Shown: positions 1 through 12,470 of the stretch, in pieces | Numbering within the stretch: the stretch's first letter is position 1 | Layout: each line of letters starts with the position of its first letter | Assembly: GCA_023053545.1 (NCBI GenBank) | Contig: JAKZAN010000081.1 | Location: 78,982 to 142,981, forward strand | Source: Lepidurus packardi | Taxonomy: Eukaryota > Arthropoda > Branchiopoda > Notostraca > Triopsidae | Length of the DNA: 64,000 nucleotides | Direction: 5' to 3' | The notes under the pieces: model-generated | What the model was told of the DNA's origin: nothing | The model's input: only the letters and a program-made list of their open reading frames with translations | Database searches by the model: none | Position numbers and translations under genes: made by a program

Positions 1-20
1 CTTACGGACTGAATCAATTC
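1..20. repeat. Example monomer (T15C variant of canonical A unit)
   Basis: First unit of the window, one base from canonical (GAATCAATTC instead of GAATTAATTC). The canonical unit ends in the perfect 10-bp palindrome GAATTAATTC and has one CpG at positions 5-6. Most variation is in the last ten bases: recurring endings are GAATCAATTC, GAATCATTTC, GAACTATTTC, GAATTATTTC, GAAATAATTC, GAATTAATAC, GAATTAAATC, TTAATTAATTC, TTAATTTATTC and CTATATTAATTC. These endings occur in fixed orders and act as markers for the higher-order repeats. Confidence 0.9.
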
Positions 21-120
21 CTTACGGACTGAATTAATTCCTTACGGACTGAATTAATTCCTTACGGACTGAATTAATTCCTTACGGACTGAATCATTTC
101 CTTACGGACTGAATTAATTC

Positions 121-159
121 TTTAGGATTGATTGAATTCCATTCTTACTGAATTAATTC
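121..159. repeat. First B+C composite unit (39 bp: 19 + 20)
   Basis: B is TTTAGGATTGATTGAATTC (19 bp). Against the canonical monomer it has C5 deleted and changes C1T, C9T, A13T and T15G. C is CATTCTTACTGAATTAATTC (20 bp) with T2A, A4T, G6T and G7T. Wherever I checked, B is followed directly by a C unit, so the pair behaves as one 39-bp cassette; it occurs all through the window, in places every 60-100 bp. Both halves lack the CpG of the A unit. B ends in GAATTC, an EcoRI site absent from the canonical monomer. C has subtypes beginning CATTC, CAATC, CTTTC (continuing TTACTG or TTAATG), CGTTC and CAATTC; some B units end GAATTA. Confidence 0.93.
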
Positions 160-417
160 CTTACGGACTGAACTATTTCCTTACGGACTGAATTAATTCT
201 TTAGGATTGATTGAATTCCAATCTTACTGAAATAATTCCTTACGGACTGAATTAATTCCTTACGGACTGAATCAATTCCTTACGGACTGAATTAATTCCT
301 TACGGACTGAATTAATTCCTTACGGACTGAATCATTTCCTTACGGACTGAATTAATTCTTTAGGATTGATTGAATTCCTTTCTTACTGAATTAATTCCTT
401 ACGGACTGAATTAATTC

Positions 418-429
418 CTTAATTAATTC
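418..429. repeat. Truncated 12-bp monomer (first of a recurrent series)
   Basis: CTTAATTAATTC is a monomer lacking eight central bases (CGGACTGA). It creates the 8-bp palindrome TTAATTAA. The same unit recurs near 1443, 3145, 3892, 4917, 7576 and 8602 and in later HOR families (for example near 17850, 19444, 20887, 22260, 24567, 25974, 27064, 28127, 29868, 31510, 33393, 35072, 40904, 42469, 45538, 50628, 52372, 54556, 56889, 59402 and 61878). It is usually followed by two or three monomers beginning CATACGG, CTTACGG or CATTACGG. In most but not all copies a unit containing TCGATTTCGG comes next. Its repeated context shows one ancestral deletion spread by amplification, not independent losses. 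Confidence 0.88.
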
Positions 430-488
430 CATACGGACTGAATTAATTTCATACGGACTGAATTAATTCATTACGGACTTAATTAATC

Positions 489-496
489 GATTTCGG
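489..496. repeat. GATTTCGG marker monomer of the 12-bp-unit block
   Basis: A monomer reading ATCGATTTCGG in place of TTCCTTACGG. It supplies an ATCGAT (ClaI) palindrome otherwise absent from the canonical array. I used it as a phase marker: copies start at 489, 1514, 3217, 3963, 4988, 7647, 8673, 17920, 19524, 20967, 22331, 25451, 26053, 26545, 27115, 27607, 28177, 29939, 31582, 33464 and 35145, with further copies between 40 and 62 kb. Some right-hand copies read TAGATTTCGG (for example near 44390, 46725, 55793 and 58227). Confidence 0.85.
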
Positions 497-2680
497 ACTG
501 AATTAATTCCTTACGTACTGAACTTATTCCTTACGGACTGAATTAATTCCTTACGGACTGAATTAATTCCTTACGGACTGAATTAATTCCTTACGGACTG
601 AATTAATACCTTACGGACTGAATTAAATCCTTACGGACTGAATTAATTCCTTACGGACTGAGTTAATTCCTTACGGACTGAATTAATTCTTTAGGATTGA
701 TTGAATTCCATTCTTACTGAATTAATTCCTTACGGATTGAATTAATTCTTTAGGATTAATTGAATTCCATTCTTACTGAATTAACTCCTTACGGACTGAA
801 TAATTTCCTTACGGACTGAATTAATTCTTTAGGATTGATTGAATTCCATTCTTACTGAAATAATTCCTTACGGACTGAATTAAGTCCTTACGGACTGAAT
901 CAATTCCTTACAGACTGAATTAATTACTTACGGATAGAATTAATTCCTTACGGACTGAATCATTTCCTTACGGACTGAATTAATTCTTTAGGATTGATTG
1001 AATTCCATTCTTACTGAATTAATTCCTTACGGACTGAACTATTTCCTTACGGACTGAATTAATTCTTTAGGATTGATTGAATTCCAATCTTACTGAAATA
1101 ATTCCTTACGGACTGAATTAATTCCTTACGGACTGAATCAATTCCTTACGGACTGAATTAATTCCTTACGGACTGAATTAATTCCTTACGGACTGAATCA
1201 TTTCCTTACGGACTGAATTAATTCTTTAGGATTGATTGAATTCCTTTCTTACTGAATTAATTTCATACGGACGGAATTAATTCTTTAAGGACTTAATTAA
1301 TTCCTTACGTACTTAATTAATTCTTTACGGTCTGAATTAATTCTTTACGGACTGAATTATTTCCTTACGGACTGAATTAATTCTTTAGGATTGATTGAAT
1401 TCCTTTCTTAATGAATTAATTCCTTACGGACTGAATTAATTCCTTAATTAATTCCATACGGACTGAATTAATTTCAAACGGACTGAATTAATTCATTACG
1501 GACTTAATTAATCGATTTCGGACTGAATTAATTCCTTACGGACTGAGTTAATTCCTTACGGACTGAATTAATTCTTTAGGATTGATTGAATTCCATTCTT
1601 ACTGAATTAATTCCTTACGGACTGAATTAATTCTTTAGGATTGATTGAATTCCATTCTTACTGAATTAATTCCTTACGGACTGAATTATTTCCTTACGGA
1701 CTGAATTAATTCTTTAGGATTGATTGAATTCCATTCTTACTGAAATAATTCCTTACGGACTGAATTAATTCCTTACGGACTGAATCAATTCCTTACGGAC
1801 TGAATTAATTCCTTACGGACTGAATTAATTCCTTACGGACTGAATTAATACCTTACGGACTGAATTAAATCCTTACGGACTGAATTAATTCCTTACGGAC
1901 TTAATTAATTCCTTACGGACTTAATTTATTCCTTACGGACTATATTAATTCCTTACGGACTGAATTAATTCATTACGGACTGAATTAATTCCTTACGGAC
2001 TGAATTAATTCCTTACGGACTTAATGAATTCCTTACGTACTTAATTAATTCTTTACGGTCTGAATTAATTTCTTACGGACTGAATTATTTCCTTACGGAC
2101 TGAATTAATTCCTTACGGACTGAATTAATACCTTACGGACTGAATTAAATCCTTACGGACTGAATTAATTCCTTACGGACTGAATTAATTCCTTACGGAC
2201 TGAAATAATTCCTTACTGACTGAAATAATTCCTTACTGACTGAATTAATTCCTTACGGACTGAACTAATTCCTTACGGACTGAATTAATTCCTTACGGAC
2301 TGAATTAATTCCTTACGGACTGAATTAATTCTTTAGGATTGATTGAATTCCATTCTTACTGAAATAATTCCTTACGGACTGAATTAATTCCTTACGGACT
2401 GAATTAATTCTTTAGGATTGATTGAATTCCATTCTTACTGAATTAATTCCTTACGGACTGAATTATTTCCTTACGGACTGAATTAATTCTTTAGGATTCA
2501 TTGAATTCCATTCTTACTGAAATAATTCCTTACGGACTGAATTAATTCCTTACGGACTGAATCAATTCCTTACGGACTGAATTAATTCCTTACGGACTGA
2601 ATTAATTCCTTACGGACTGAATTAATTCCTTCCGGACTGAATTAAATCCTTACGGACTGAATTCATTTCCTTACGGACTG

Positions 2681-3474
2681 AATTAATTCTTTAGGATTGA
2701 TTGAATTCCATTCTTACTGAATTAATTCCTTACGGACTGAACTATTTCCTTACGGACTGAATTAATTCTTTAGGATTGATTGAATTCCAATCTTACTGAA
2801 ATAATTCCTTACGGACTGAATTAATTCCTTACGGACTGAATCAATTCCTTACGGACTGAATTAATTCCTTACGGACTGAATTAATTCCTTACGGACTGAA
2901 TCATTTCCTTACGGACTGAATTAATTCTTTAGGATTGATTGAATTCCTTTCTTACTGAATTAATTTCATACGGACGGAATTAATTCTTTACGGACTTAAT
3001 TAATTCCTTACGTACTTAATTAATTCTTTACGGTCTGAATTAATTCCTTACGGACTGAATTATTTCCTTACGGACTGAATTAATTCTTTAGGATTGATTG
3101 AATTCCTTTCTTAATGAATTAATTCCTTACGGACTGAATTAATTCCTTAATTAATTCCATACGGACTGAATTAATTTCATACGGACTGAATTAATTCATT
3201 ACGGACTTAATTAATCGATTTCGGACTGAATTAATTCCTTACGGACTGAGTTAATTCCTTACGGACTGAATTAATTCTTTAGGATTGATTGAATTCCATT
3301 CTTACTGAATTAATTCCTTACGGACTGAATTAATTCTTTAGGATTGATTGAATTCCATTCTTATTGAATTAATTCCTTACGGACTGAATTATTTCCTTAC
3401 GGACTGAATTAATTCTTTAGGATTGATTGAATTCCATTCTTACTGAAATAATTCCTTACGGACTGAATTAATTC
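2681..3474. repeat. Partial internal copy of HOR family I (offset 1,703)
   Basis: This segment repeats about 978-1771 at an offset of 1,703 bp (B+C unit 991 to 2694; GATTTCGG marker 1514 to 3217; the GAAATAATTC run 1741 to 3444). Its first ~550 bp also match about 7111-7660 at an offset of 4,430 bp. It fills the space between copies 1 and 2 of the 3.47-kb HOR, so that HOR itself looks like a compound of roughly 1.7-kb parts. Confidence 0.75.
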
Positions 3475-6154
3475 CTTACGGACTGAATCAATTCCTTACG
3501 GACTGAATTAATTCCTTACGGACTGAATTAATTCCTTACGGACTGAATTAATTCCTTACGGACTGAATCATTTCCTTACGGACTGAATTAATTCTTTAGG
3601 ATTGATTGAATTCCATTCTTACTGAATTAATTCCTTACGGACTGAACTATTTCCTTACGGACTGAATTAATTCTTTAGGATTGATTGAATTCCAATCTTA
3701 CTGAAATAATTCCTTACGGACTGAATTAATTCCTTACGGACTGAATCAATTCCTTACGGACTGAATTAATTCCTTACGGACTGAATTAATTCCTTACGGA
3801 CTGAATCATTTCCTTACGGACTGAATTAATTCTTTAGGATTGATTGAATTCCTTTCTTACTGAATTAATTCCTTACGGACTGAATTAATTCCTTAATTAA
3901 TTCCATACGGACTGAATTAATTTCATACGGACTGAATTAATTCATTACGGACTTAATTAATCGATTTCGGACTGAATTAATTCCTTACGTACTGAACTTA
4001 TTCCTTACGGACTGAATTAATTCCTTACGGACTGAATTAATTCCTTACGGACTGAATTAATTCCTTACGGACTGAATTAATACCTTACGGACTGAATTAA
4101 ATCCTTACGGACTGAATTAATTCCTTACGGACTGAGTTAATTCCTTACGGACTGAATTAATTCTTTAGGATTGATTGAATTCCATTCTTACTGAATTAAT
4201 TCCTTACGGATTGAATTAATTCTTTAGGATTAATTGAATTCCATTCTTACTGAATTAACTCCTTACGGACTGAATAATTTCCTTACGGACTGAATTAATT
4301 CTTTAGGATTGATTGAATTCCATTCTTACTGAAATAATTCCTTACGGACTGAATTAAGTCCTTACGGACTGAATCAATTCCTTACAGACTGAATTAATTA
4401 CTTACGGATAGAATTAATTCCTTACGGACTGAATCATTTCCTTACGGACTGAATTAATTCTTTAGGATTGATTGAATTCCATTCTTACTGAATTAATTCC
4501 TTACGGACTGAACTATTTCCTTACGGACTGAATTAATTCTTTAGGATTGATTGAATTCCAATCTTACTGAAATAATTCCTTACGGACTGAATTAATTCCT
4601 TACGGACTGAATCAATTCCTTACGGACTGAATTAATTCCTTACGGACTGAATTAATTCCTTACGGACTGAATCATTTCCTTACGGACTGAATTAATTCTT
4701 TAGGATTGATTGAATTCCTTTCTTACTGAATTAATTTCATACGGACGGAATTAATTCTTTAAGGACTTAATTAATTCCTTACGTACTTAATTAATTCTTT
4801 ACGGTCTGAATTAATTCTTTACGGACTGAATTATTTCCTTACGGACTGAATTAATTCTTTAGGATTGATTGAATTCCTTTCTTAATGAATTAATTCCTTA
4901 CGGACTGAATTAATTCCTTAATTAATTCCATACGGACTGAATTAATTTCAAACGGACTGAATTAATTCATTACGGACTTAATTAATCGATTTCGGACTGA
5001 ATTAATTCCTTACGGACTGAGTTAATTCCTTACGGACTGAATTAATTCTTTAGGATTGATTGAATTCCATTCTTACTGAATTAATTCCTTACGGACTGAA
5101 TTAATTCTTTAGGATTGATTGAATTCCATTCTTACTGAATTAATTCCTTACGGACTGAATTATTTCCTTACGGACTGAATTAATTCTTTAGGATTGATTG
5201 AATTCCATTCTTACTGAAATAATTCCTTACGGACTGAATTAATTCCTTACGGACTGAATCAATTCCTTACGGACTGAATTAATTCCTTACGGACTGAATT
5301 AATTCCTTACGGACTGAATTAATACCTTACGGACTGAATTAAATCCTTACGGACTGAATTAATTCCTTACGGACTTAATTAATTCCTTACGGACTTAATT
5401 TATTCCTTACGGACTATATTAATTCCTTACGGACTGAATTAATTCATTACGGACTGAATTAATTCCTTACGGACTGAATTAATTCCTTACGGACTTAATG
5501 AATTCCTTACGTACTTAATTAATTCTTTACGGTCTGAATTAATTTCTTACGGACTGAATTATTTCCTTACGGACTGAATTAATTCCTTACGGACTGAATT
5601 AATACCTTACGGACTGAATTAAATCCTTACGGACTGAATTAATTCCTTACGGACTGAATTAATTCCTTACGGACTGAAATAATTCCTTACTGACTGAAAT
5701 AATTCCTTACTGACTGAATTAATTCCTTACGGACTGAACTAATTCCTTACGGACTGAATTAATTCCTTACGGACTGAATTAATTCCTTACGGACTGAATT
5801 AATTCTTTAGGATTGATTGAATTCCATTCTTACTGAAATAATTCCTTACGGACTGAATTAATTCCTTACGGACTGAATTAATTCTTTAGGATTGATTGAA
5901 TTCCATTCTTACTGAATTAATTCCTTACGGACTGAATTATTTCCTTACGGACTGAATTAATTCTTTAGGATTCATTGAATTCCATTCTTACTGAAATAAT
6001 TCCTTACGGACTGAATTAATTCCTTACGGACTGAATCAATTCCTTACGGACTGAATTAATTCCTTACGGACTGAATTAATTCCTTACGGACTGAATTAAT
6101 ACCTTCCGGACTGAATTAAATCCTTACGGACTGAATTCATTTCCTTACGGACTT
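3475..6154. repeat. HOR family I, copy 2
   Basis: Collinear with 1-2680 at offset 3,474, starting exactly at window base 1 and ending after the 21-bp monomer at 6123-6143. The few differences I saw are single bases (for example TTCCTTCC at about 2629 against TACCTTCC at 6100). Past 6154 it enters a different variant series (TTAATTTATTCC, CTATATTAATTCC), whereas copy 1 goes into a B+C unit. Confidence 0.85.
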
Positions 6155-7509
6155 AATTTATTCCTTACGGACTATATTAATTCCTTACGGACTGAATTAA
6201 TTCTTTACGGACTGAATTAATTCCTTACGGACTGAATTAATTCCTTACGGACTGAATTAATTCCTTACGGACGGAATTAATTCTTTACGGACTTAATTAA
6301 TTCTTTACGGACTTAATTAATTCCTTACGGACTTAATGAATTCCTTACGTACTTAATTAATTCTTTACGGTCTGAATTAATTCCTTACGGACTGATTTAA
6401 TTCATTATGGACTTAACTAATTCCGTAAGGAATGAATGAATTAATTACGGACTGAGTTAATTCCTTACGGACTGAAATAATTCCTTACGGACTGAATCAA
6501 TTCCTTACGGACTGAATTAATTCCTTACGGACTGAATTAATTCCTTACGGACTGAATTAATTCTTTAGGATTGATTGAATTCCATTCTTACTGAATTAAT
6601 TCCTTACGGACTGAATTAATTCCTTACGTACTGAAGTTATTAGTTACGGACTGAATTAATTCTTTAGGATTGATTGAATTCCATTCTTACTGAATTAATT
6701 CCTTACGGACTGAATTATTTCCTTACGGACTGAATTAATTCTTTAGGATTGATTGAATTCCATTCTTACTGAAATAATTCCTTACGGACTGAATTAATTC
6801 CTTACGGACTGAATCAATTCCTTACGGACTGAATTAATTCCTTACGGACTGAATTAATTCCTTACGGACTGAATTAATACCTTACGGACTGAATTAAATC
6901 CTTACGGACTGAAATAATTCCTTACGGACTTAATTAATTCCTTACGGACTGAATTAATTCCTTACGGACTGAATTAATACCTTACGGACTGAAATAATTC
7001 CTTACGGACTGAATTAATTCCTTACGGACTGAATTAATTCTTTAGGATTGATTGAATTCCATTCTTACTGAATTAATTCCTTACGGACTGAATCATTTCC
7101 TTACGGACTGAAATAATTCTTTAGGATTGATTGAATTCCATTCTTACTGAATTAATTCCTTACGGACTGAACTATTTCCTTACGGACTGAATTAATTCTT
7201 TAGGATTGATTGAATTCCAATCTTACTGAAATAATTCCTTACGGACTGAATTAATTCCTTACGGACTGAATCAATTCCTTACGGACTGAATTAATTCCTT
7301 ACGGACTGAATTAATTCCTTACGGACTGAATCATTTCCTTACGGACTGAATTAATTCTTTAGGATTGATTGAATTCCTTTCTTACTGAATTAATTTCATA
7401 CGGACGGAATTAATTCTTTACGGACTTAATTAATTCCTTACGTACTTAATTAATTCTTTACGGTCTGAATTAATTCCTTACGGACTGAATTATTTCCTTA
7501 CGGACTGAA
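6155..7509. repeat. Junction segment between HOR I copies 2 and 3, with a divergent-monomer block
   Basis: It opens with TTAATTTATTCC and CTATATTAATTCC monomers, then a block of diverged units including CGTAAGGAATGAATGAATTA at 6424-6443 and a GAAGTTATTAGTTACGG unit near 6633. About 6171-6640 recurs at 13272-13740 (offset 7,101). From about 7111 the order matches 2681-3240 at offset 4,430. No non-satellite sequence is present. Confidence 0.72.
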
Positions 7510-9890
7510 TTAATTCTTTAGGATTGATTGAATTCCTTTCTTAATGAATTAATTCCTTACGGACTGAATTAATTCCTTAATTAATTCCATACGGACTGAA
7601 TTAATTTCATACGGACTGAATTAATTCATTACGGACTTAATTAATCGATTTCGGACTGAATTAATTCCTTACGTACTGAACTTATTCCTTACGGACTGAA
7701 TTAATTCCTTACGGACTGAATTAATTCCTTACGGACTGAATTAATTCCTTACGGACTGAATTAATACCTTACGGACTGAATTAAATCCTTACGGACTGAA
7801 TTAATTCCTTACGGACTGAGTTAATTCCTTACGGACTGAATTAATTCTTTAGGATTGATTGAATTCCATTCTTACTGAATTAATTCCTTACGGATTGAAT
7901 TAATTCTTTAGGATTAATTGAATTCCATTCTTACTGAATTAATTCCTTACGGACTGAATTATTTCCTTACGGACTGAATTAATTCTTTAGGATTGATTGA
8001 ATTCCATTCTTACTGAAATAATTCCTTACGGACTGAATTAAGTCCTTACGGACTGAATCAATTCCTTACAGACTGAATTAATTCCTTACGGACAGAATTA
8101 ATTCCTTACGGACTGAATCATTTCCTTACGGACTGAATTAATTCTTTAGGATTGATTGAATTCCATTCTTACTGAATTAATTCCTTACGGACTGAACTAT
8201 TTCCTTACGGACTGAATTAATTCTTTAGGATTGATTGAATTCCAATCTTACTGAAATAATTCCTTACGGACTGAATTAATTCCTTACGGACTGAATCAAT
8301 TCCTTACGGACTGAATTAATTCCTTACGGACTGAATTAATTCCTTACGGACTGAATCATTTCCTTACGGACTGAATTAATTCTTTAGGATTGATTGAATT
8401 CCTTTCTTACTGAATTAATTTCATACGGACGGAATTAATTCTTTAAGGACTTAATTAATTCCTTACGTACTTAATTAATTCTTTACGGTCTGAATTAATT
8501 CTTTACGGACTGAATTATTTCCTTACGGACTGAATTAATTCTTTAGGATTGATTGAATTCCTTTCTTAATGAATTAATTCCTTACGGACTGAATTAATTC
8601 CTTAATTAATTCCATACGGACTGAATTAATTTCAAACGGACTGAATTAATTCATTACGGACTTAATTAATCGATTTCGGACTGAATTAATTCCTTACGGA
8701 CTGAGTTAATTCCTTACGGACTGAATTAATTCTTTAGGATTGATTGAATTCCATTCTTACTGAATTAATTCCTTACGGACTGAATTAATTCTTTAGGATT
8801 GATTGAATTCCATTCTTACTGAATTAATTCCTTACGGACTGAATTATTTCCTTACGGACTGAATTAATTCTTTAGGATTGATTGAATTCCATTCTTACTG
8901 AAATAATTCCTTACGGACTGAATTAATTCCTTACGGACTGAATCAATTCCTTACGGACTGAATTAATTCCTTACGGACTGAATTAATTCCTTACGGACTG
9001 AATTAATACCTTACGGACTGAATTAAATCCTTACGGACTGAATTAATTCCTTACGGACTTAATTAATTCCTTACGGACTTAATTTATTCCTTACGGACTA
9101 TATTAATTCCTTACGGACTGAATTAATTCATTACGGACTGAATTAATTCCTTACGGACTGAATTAATTCCTTACGGACTTAATGAATTCCTTACGTACTT
9201 AATTAATTCTTTACGGTCTGAATTAATTTCTTACGGACTGAATTATTTCCTTACGGACTGAATTAATTCCTTACGGACTGAATTAATACCTTACGGACTG
9301 AATTAAATCCTTACGGACTGAATTAATTCCTTACGGACTGAATTAATTCCTTACGGACTGAAATAATTCCTTACTGACTGAAATAATTCCTTACTGACTG
9401 AATTAATTCCTTACGGACTGAACTAATTCCTTACGGCCTGAATTAATTCCTTACGGACTGAATTAATTCCTTACGGACTGAATTAATTCTTTAGGATTGA
9501 TTGAATTCCATTCTTACTGAAATAATTCCTTACGGACTGAATTAATTCCTTACGGACTGAATTAATTCTTTAGGATTGATTGAATTCCATTCTTACTGAA
9601 TTAATTCCTTACGGACTGAATTAATTCTTTAGGATTGATTGAATTCCATTCTTACTGAATTAATTCCTTACGGACTGAATTATTTCCTTACGGACTGAAT
9701 TAATTCTTTAGGATTGATTGAATTCCATTCTTACTGAAATAATTCCTTACGGACTGAATTAATTCCTTACGGACTGAATCAATTCCTTACGGACTGAATT
9801 AATTCCTTACGGACTGAATTAATTCCTTACGGACTGAATTAATACCTTCCGGACTGAATTAAATCCTTACGGACTGAATTCATTTCCTTA
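7510..9890. repeat. HOR family I, copy 3
   Basis: Matches copy 2 at offset 3,684 (12-bp unit 3892 to 7576; TAGGATTAAT 4225 to 7909; TTCTTTAAGG 4755 to 8439). In the last part the offset becomes 3,743 because one extra B+C+A block (59 bp) is present near 9560-9660. It ends at the 21-bp monomer 9866-9886, like copies 1 and 2. Confidence 0.82.
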
Positions 9891-11850
9891 CGGACTTAAT
9901 TTATTCCTTACGGACTATATTAATTCCTTACGGACTGAATTAATTCTTTACGGACTGAATTAATTCCTTACGGACTGAATTAATTCCTTACGGACTGAAT
10001 TAATTCCTTACGGACGGAATTAATTCTTTACGGACTTAATTAATTCTTTACGGACTTAATTAATTCCTTACGGACTTAATGAATTCCTTACGTACTTAAT
10101 TAATTCTTTACGGACTGAATCAATTCCTTACGGACTGAATTAATTCCTTACGGACTGAATTAATTCCTTACGGACTGAATTAATACCTTACGGACTGAAT
10201 TAAATCCTTACGGACTGAAATAATTCCTTACGGACTTAATTAATTCCTTACGGACTGAATTAATTCCTTACGGACTGAATTAATACCTTACGGACTGAAA
10301 TAATTCCTTACGGACTGAATTAATTCCTTACGGACTGAATTAATTCTTTAGGATTGATTGAATTCCATTCTTACTGAATTAATTCCTTACGGACTGAATT
10401 AATTCTTTAGGATTGATTGAATTCCATTCTTACTGAAATAATTCCTTACGGACTGAATTAATTCCTTACGGACTGAATCAATTCCTTACGGACTGAATTA
10501 ATTCCTTACGGACTGAATTAATTCCTTACGGAATTAATTAATTCCTTACGGACTTAATTTATTCCTTACGGACTATATTAATTCCTTACGGACAGAATTA
10601 ATTCATTACGGACTGAATTAATTCCTTACGGACTGAATTAATTCCTTACGGACGGAATTAATTCTTTACGGACTTAATTAATTCCTTACGGACTTAATGA
10701 ATTCCTTACGTACTTAATTAATTCTTTACGGTCTGAATTAATTTCTTACGGACTGAATTATTTCCTTACGGACTGAATTAATTCCTTGCGGACTGAATTA
10801 ATACCTTACGGACTGAATTAAATCCTTACGGACTGAATTAATTCCTTACGGACTGAATTAATTCCTTACGGACTGAAATAATTCCTTACTGACTGAAATA
10901 ATTCCTTACTGACTGAATTAATTAATTACGGACTGAACTAATTCCTTACGGACTGAATCAATTCCTTACGGACTGAATTAATTCCTTACGGACTGAATTA
11001 ATTCTTTAGGATTGATTGAATTCCAATCTTACTGAAATAATTCCTTACGGACTGAATTAATTCCTTACGGACTGAATTAATTCTTTAGGATTGATTGAAT
11101 TCCATTCTTACTGAATTAATTCCTTACGGACTGAATTAATTCTTTAGGATTGATTGAATTCCATTCTTACTGAATTAATTCCTTACGGACTGAATTATTT
11201 CCTTACGGACTGAATTAATTCTTTAGGATTGATTGAATTCCATTCTTACTGAAATAATTCCTTACGGACTGAATTAATTCCTTACGGACTGAATCAATTC
11301 CTTACGGACTGAATTAATTCCTTACGGACTGAATTAATTCCTTACGGACTGAATTAATTCCTTACGGACTGAATTAATTCTTTAGGATTGATTGAATTCC
11401 ATTCTTACTGAATTAATTCCTTACGGACTGAATTAATTCTTTAGGATTGATTGAATTCCATTCTTACTGAATTAATTCCTTACGGACTGAATTATTTCCT
11501 TACGGACTGAATTAATTCTTTAGGATTGATTGAATTCCATTCTTACTGAAATAATTCCTTACGGACTGAATTAATTCTTTAGGATTGATTGAATTCCATT
11601 CTTACTGAATTAATTCCTTACGGACTGAATTAATTCTTTAGGATTGATTGAATTCCATTCTTACTGAATTAATTCCTTACGGACTGAATTATTTCCTTAC
11701 GGACTGAATTAATTCTTTAGGATTGATTGAATTCCATTCTTACTGAAATAATTCCTTACGGACTGAATTAATTCCTTACGGACGGAATTAATTCTTTACG
11801 GACTTAATTAATTCTTTACGGACTTAATTAATTCCTTACGGACTTAATTC
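9891..11850. repeat. Mosaic segment of HOR I-type pieces
   Basis: All monomers belong to variants of HOR family I, but in a shuffled order: TTAATTTATT/CTATATT strings near 9900 and 10550, GAAATAATTC and TTACTGACTG strings near 10870, then dense B+C pairs at 11000-11750, some separated by only one A unit. I saw no long clean duplication. One unit near 10524 (CTTACGGAATTAATTAATTC) is unusual. Confidence 0.7.
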
Positions 11851-12470
11851 GTTGCGGACTGAATTAATTCCTTATGGACTGAATTAATTCCTTACGGACT
11901 TAATTAATTCTTTACTGGCTGAATTAATTCCTTACGGACTGAATTAATTCTTTAGGATTGATTAAATTCCTTACTTACTGAATTAATTCCTTACGGACTG
12001 AATTAATTCCCTACGGAATGAATTAATACATTACGGACTGAATTAATTCCTTACGGACTGAATTAATTCCTTACGGAATTGATTAATTCCTTACGGACTG
12101 AATTAATTCCTTACGGACTGAATTAATTCTTTAGGATTGATTAAATTCCTTACTTACTGAATTAATTCCTTACGGACTGAATTAATTCCTTACGGAATGA
12201 ATTAATACCTTACGGACTGAATTAATTCCTTACGGACTGAATTAATTCCTTACGGAATGGATTAATTCCTTACGGACTGAATTAATTCCTTGCGAACTGA
12301 AATAATTAATTACGGACTGAATTAAATCCTTACAGACTGAATTAATTCCTTACGGACTGAATTAATTCTTTACGGACTGAATTAATTCCTTACGGATTGA
12401 ATTAATTCCTTACGTACTGAATTAATTCCTTACGGACTGAATTAAATCCTTACGGACTTAATTTATTCCT
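11851..12470. repeat. Divergent satellite patch with a 179-bp tandem duplication
   Basis: Monomers here carry changes I did not see together elsewhere: TTAATTCGTTGCGGACTG, TTTACTGGCTG, CCCTACGGAATG, CATTACGG, TTGCGAACTG, and a B unit ending GATTAAATTC followed by CTTACTTACTG. The B variant occurs at 11951 and 12130, marking a 179-bp tandem duplication (19 + 8 x 20), copies about 11951-12129 and 12130-12308. The patch is less homogenised than its flanks. Confidence 0.75.

Larger units (their letters stand above)
1..2680. repeat. HOR family I, copy 1 (3,474-bp period)
   Basis: The variant order from base 1 to about 2680 recurs 3,474 bp downstream. Markers that fix the offset are an unusual TAGGATTAATTG unit (751 and 4225), the AACTCC junction (783 and 4257) and TTCTTTAAGG (1281 and 4755). 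The copy ends near a 21-bp monomer at 2649-2669. The left end is cut by the window start, so the true unit may begin further left. It is rich in B+C pairs and has two 12-bp-unit blocks 1,025 bp apart. Confidence 0.85.

Noticed and set aside
121-139. Telomere-like TTAGG in the B unit (TTTAGGATTG)
   Set aside because: It occurs once per B unit and is never in tandem; it is a derived monomer with C5 lost.
6420-6445. Micro-inversion at CCGTAAGG (the reverse complement of CCTTACGG)
   Set aside because: The unit aligns in register to the forward monomer with five substitutions, and its flanks continue in forward phase. An inversion would need the palindromic tail and flanks to match the reverse complement further than they do.
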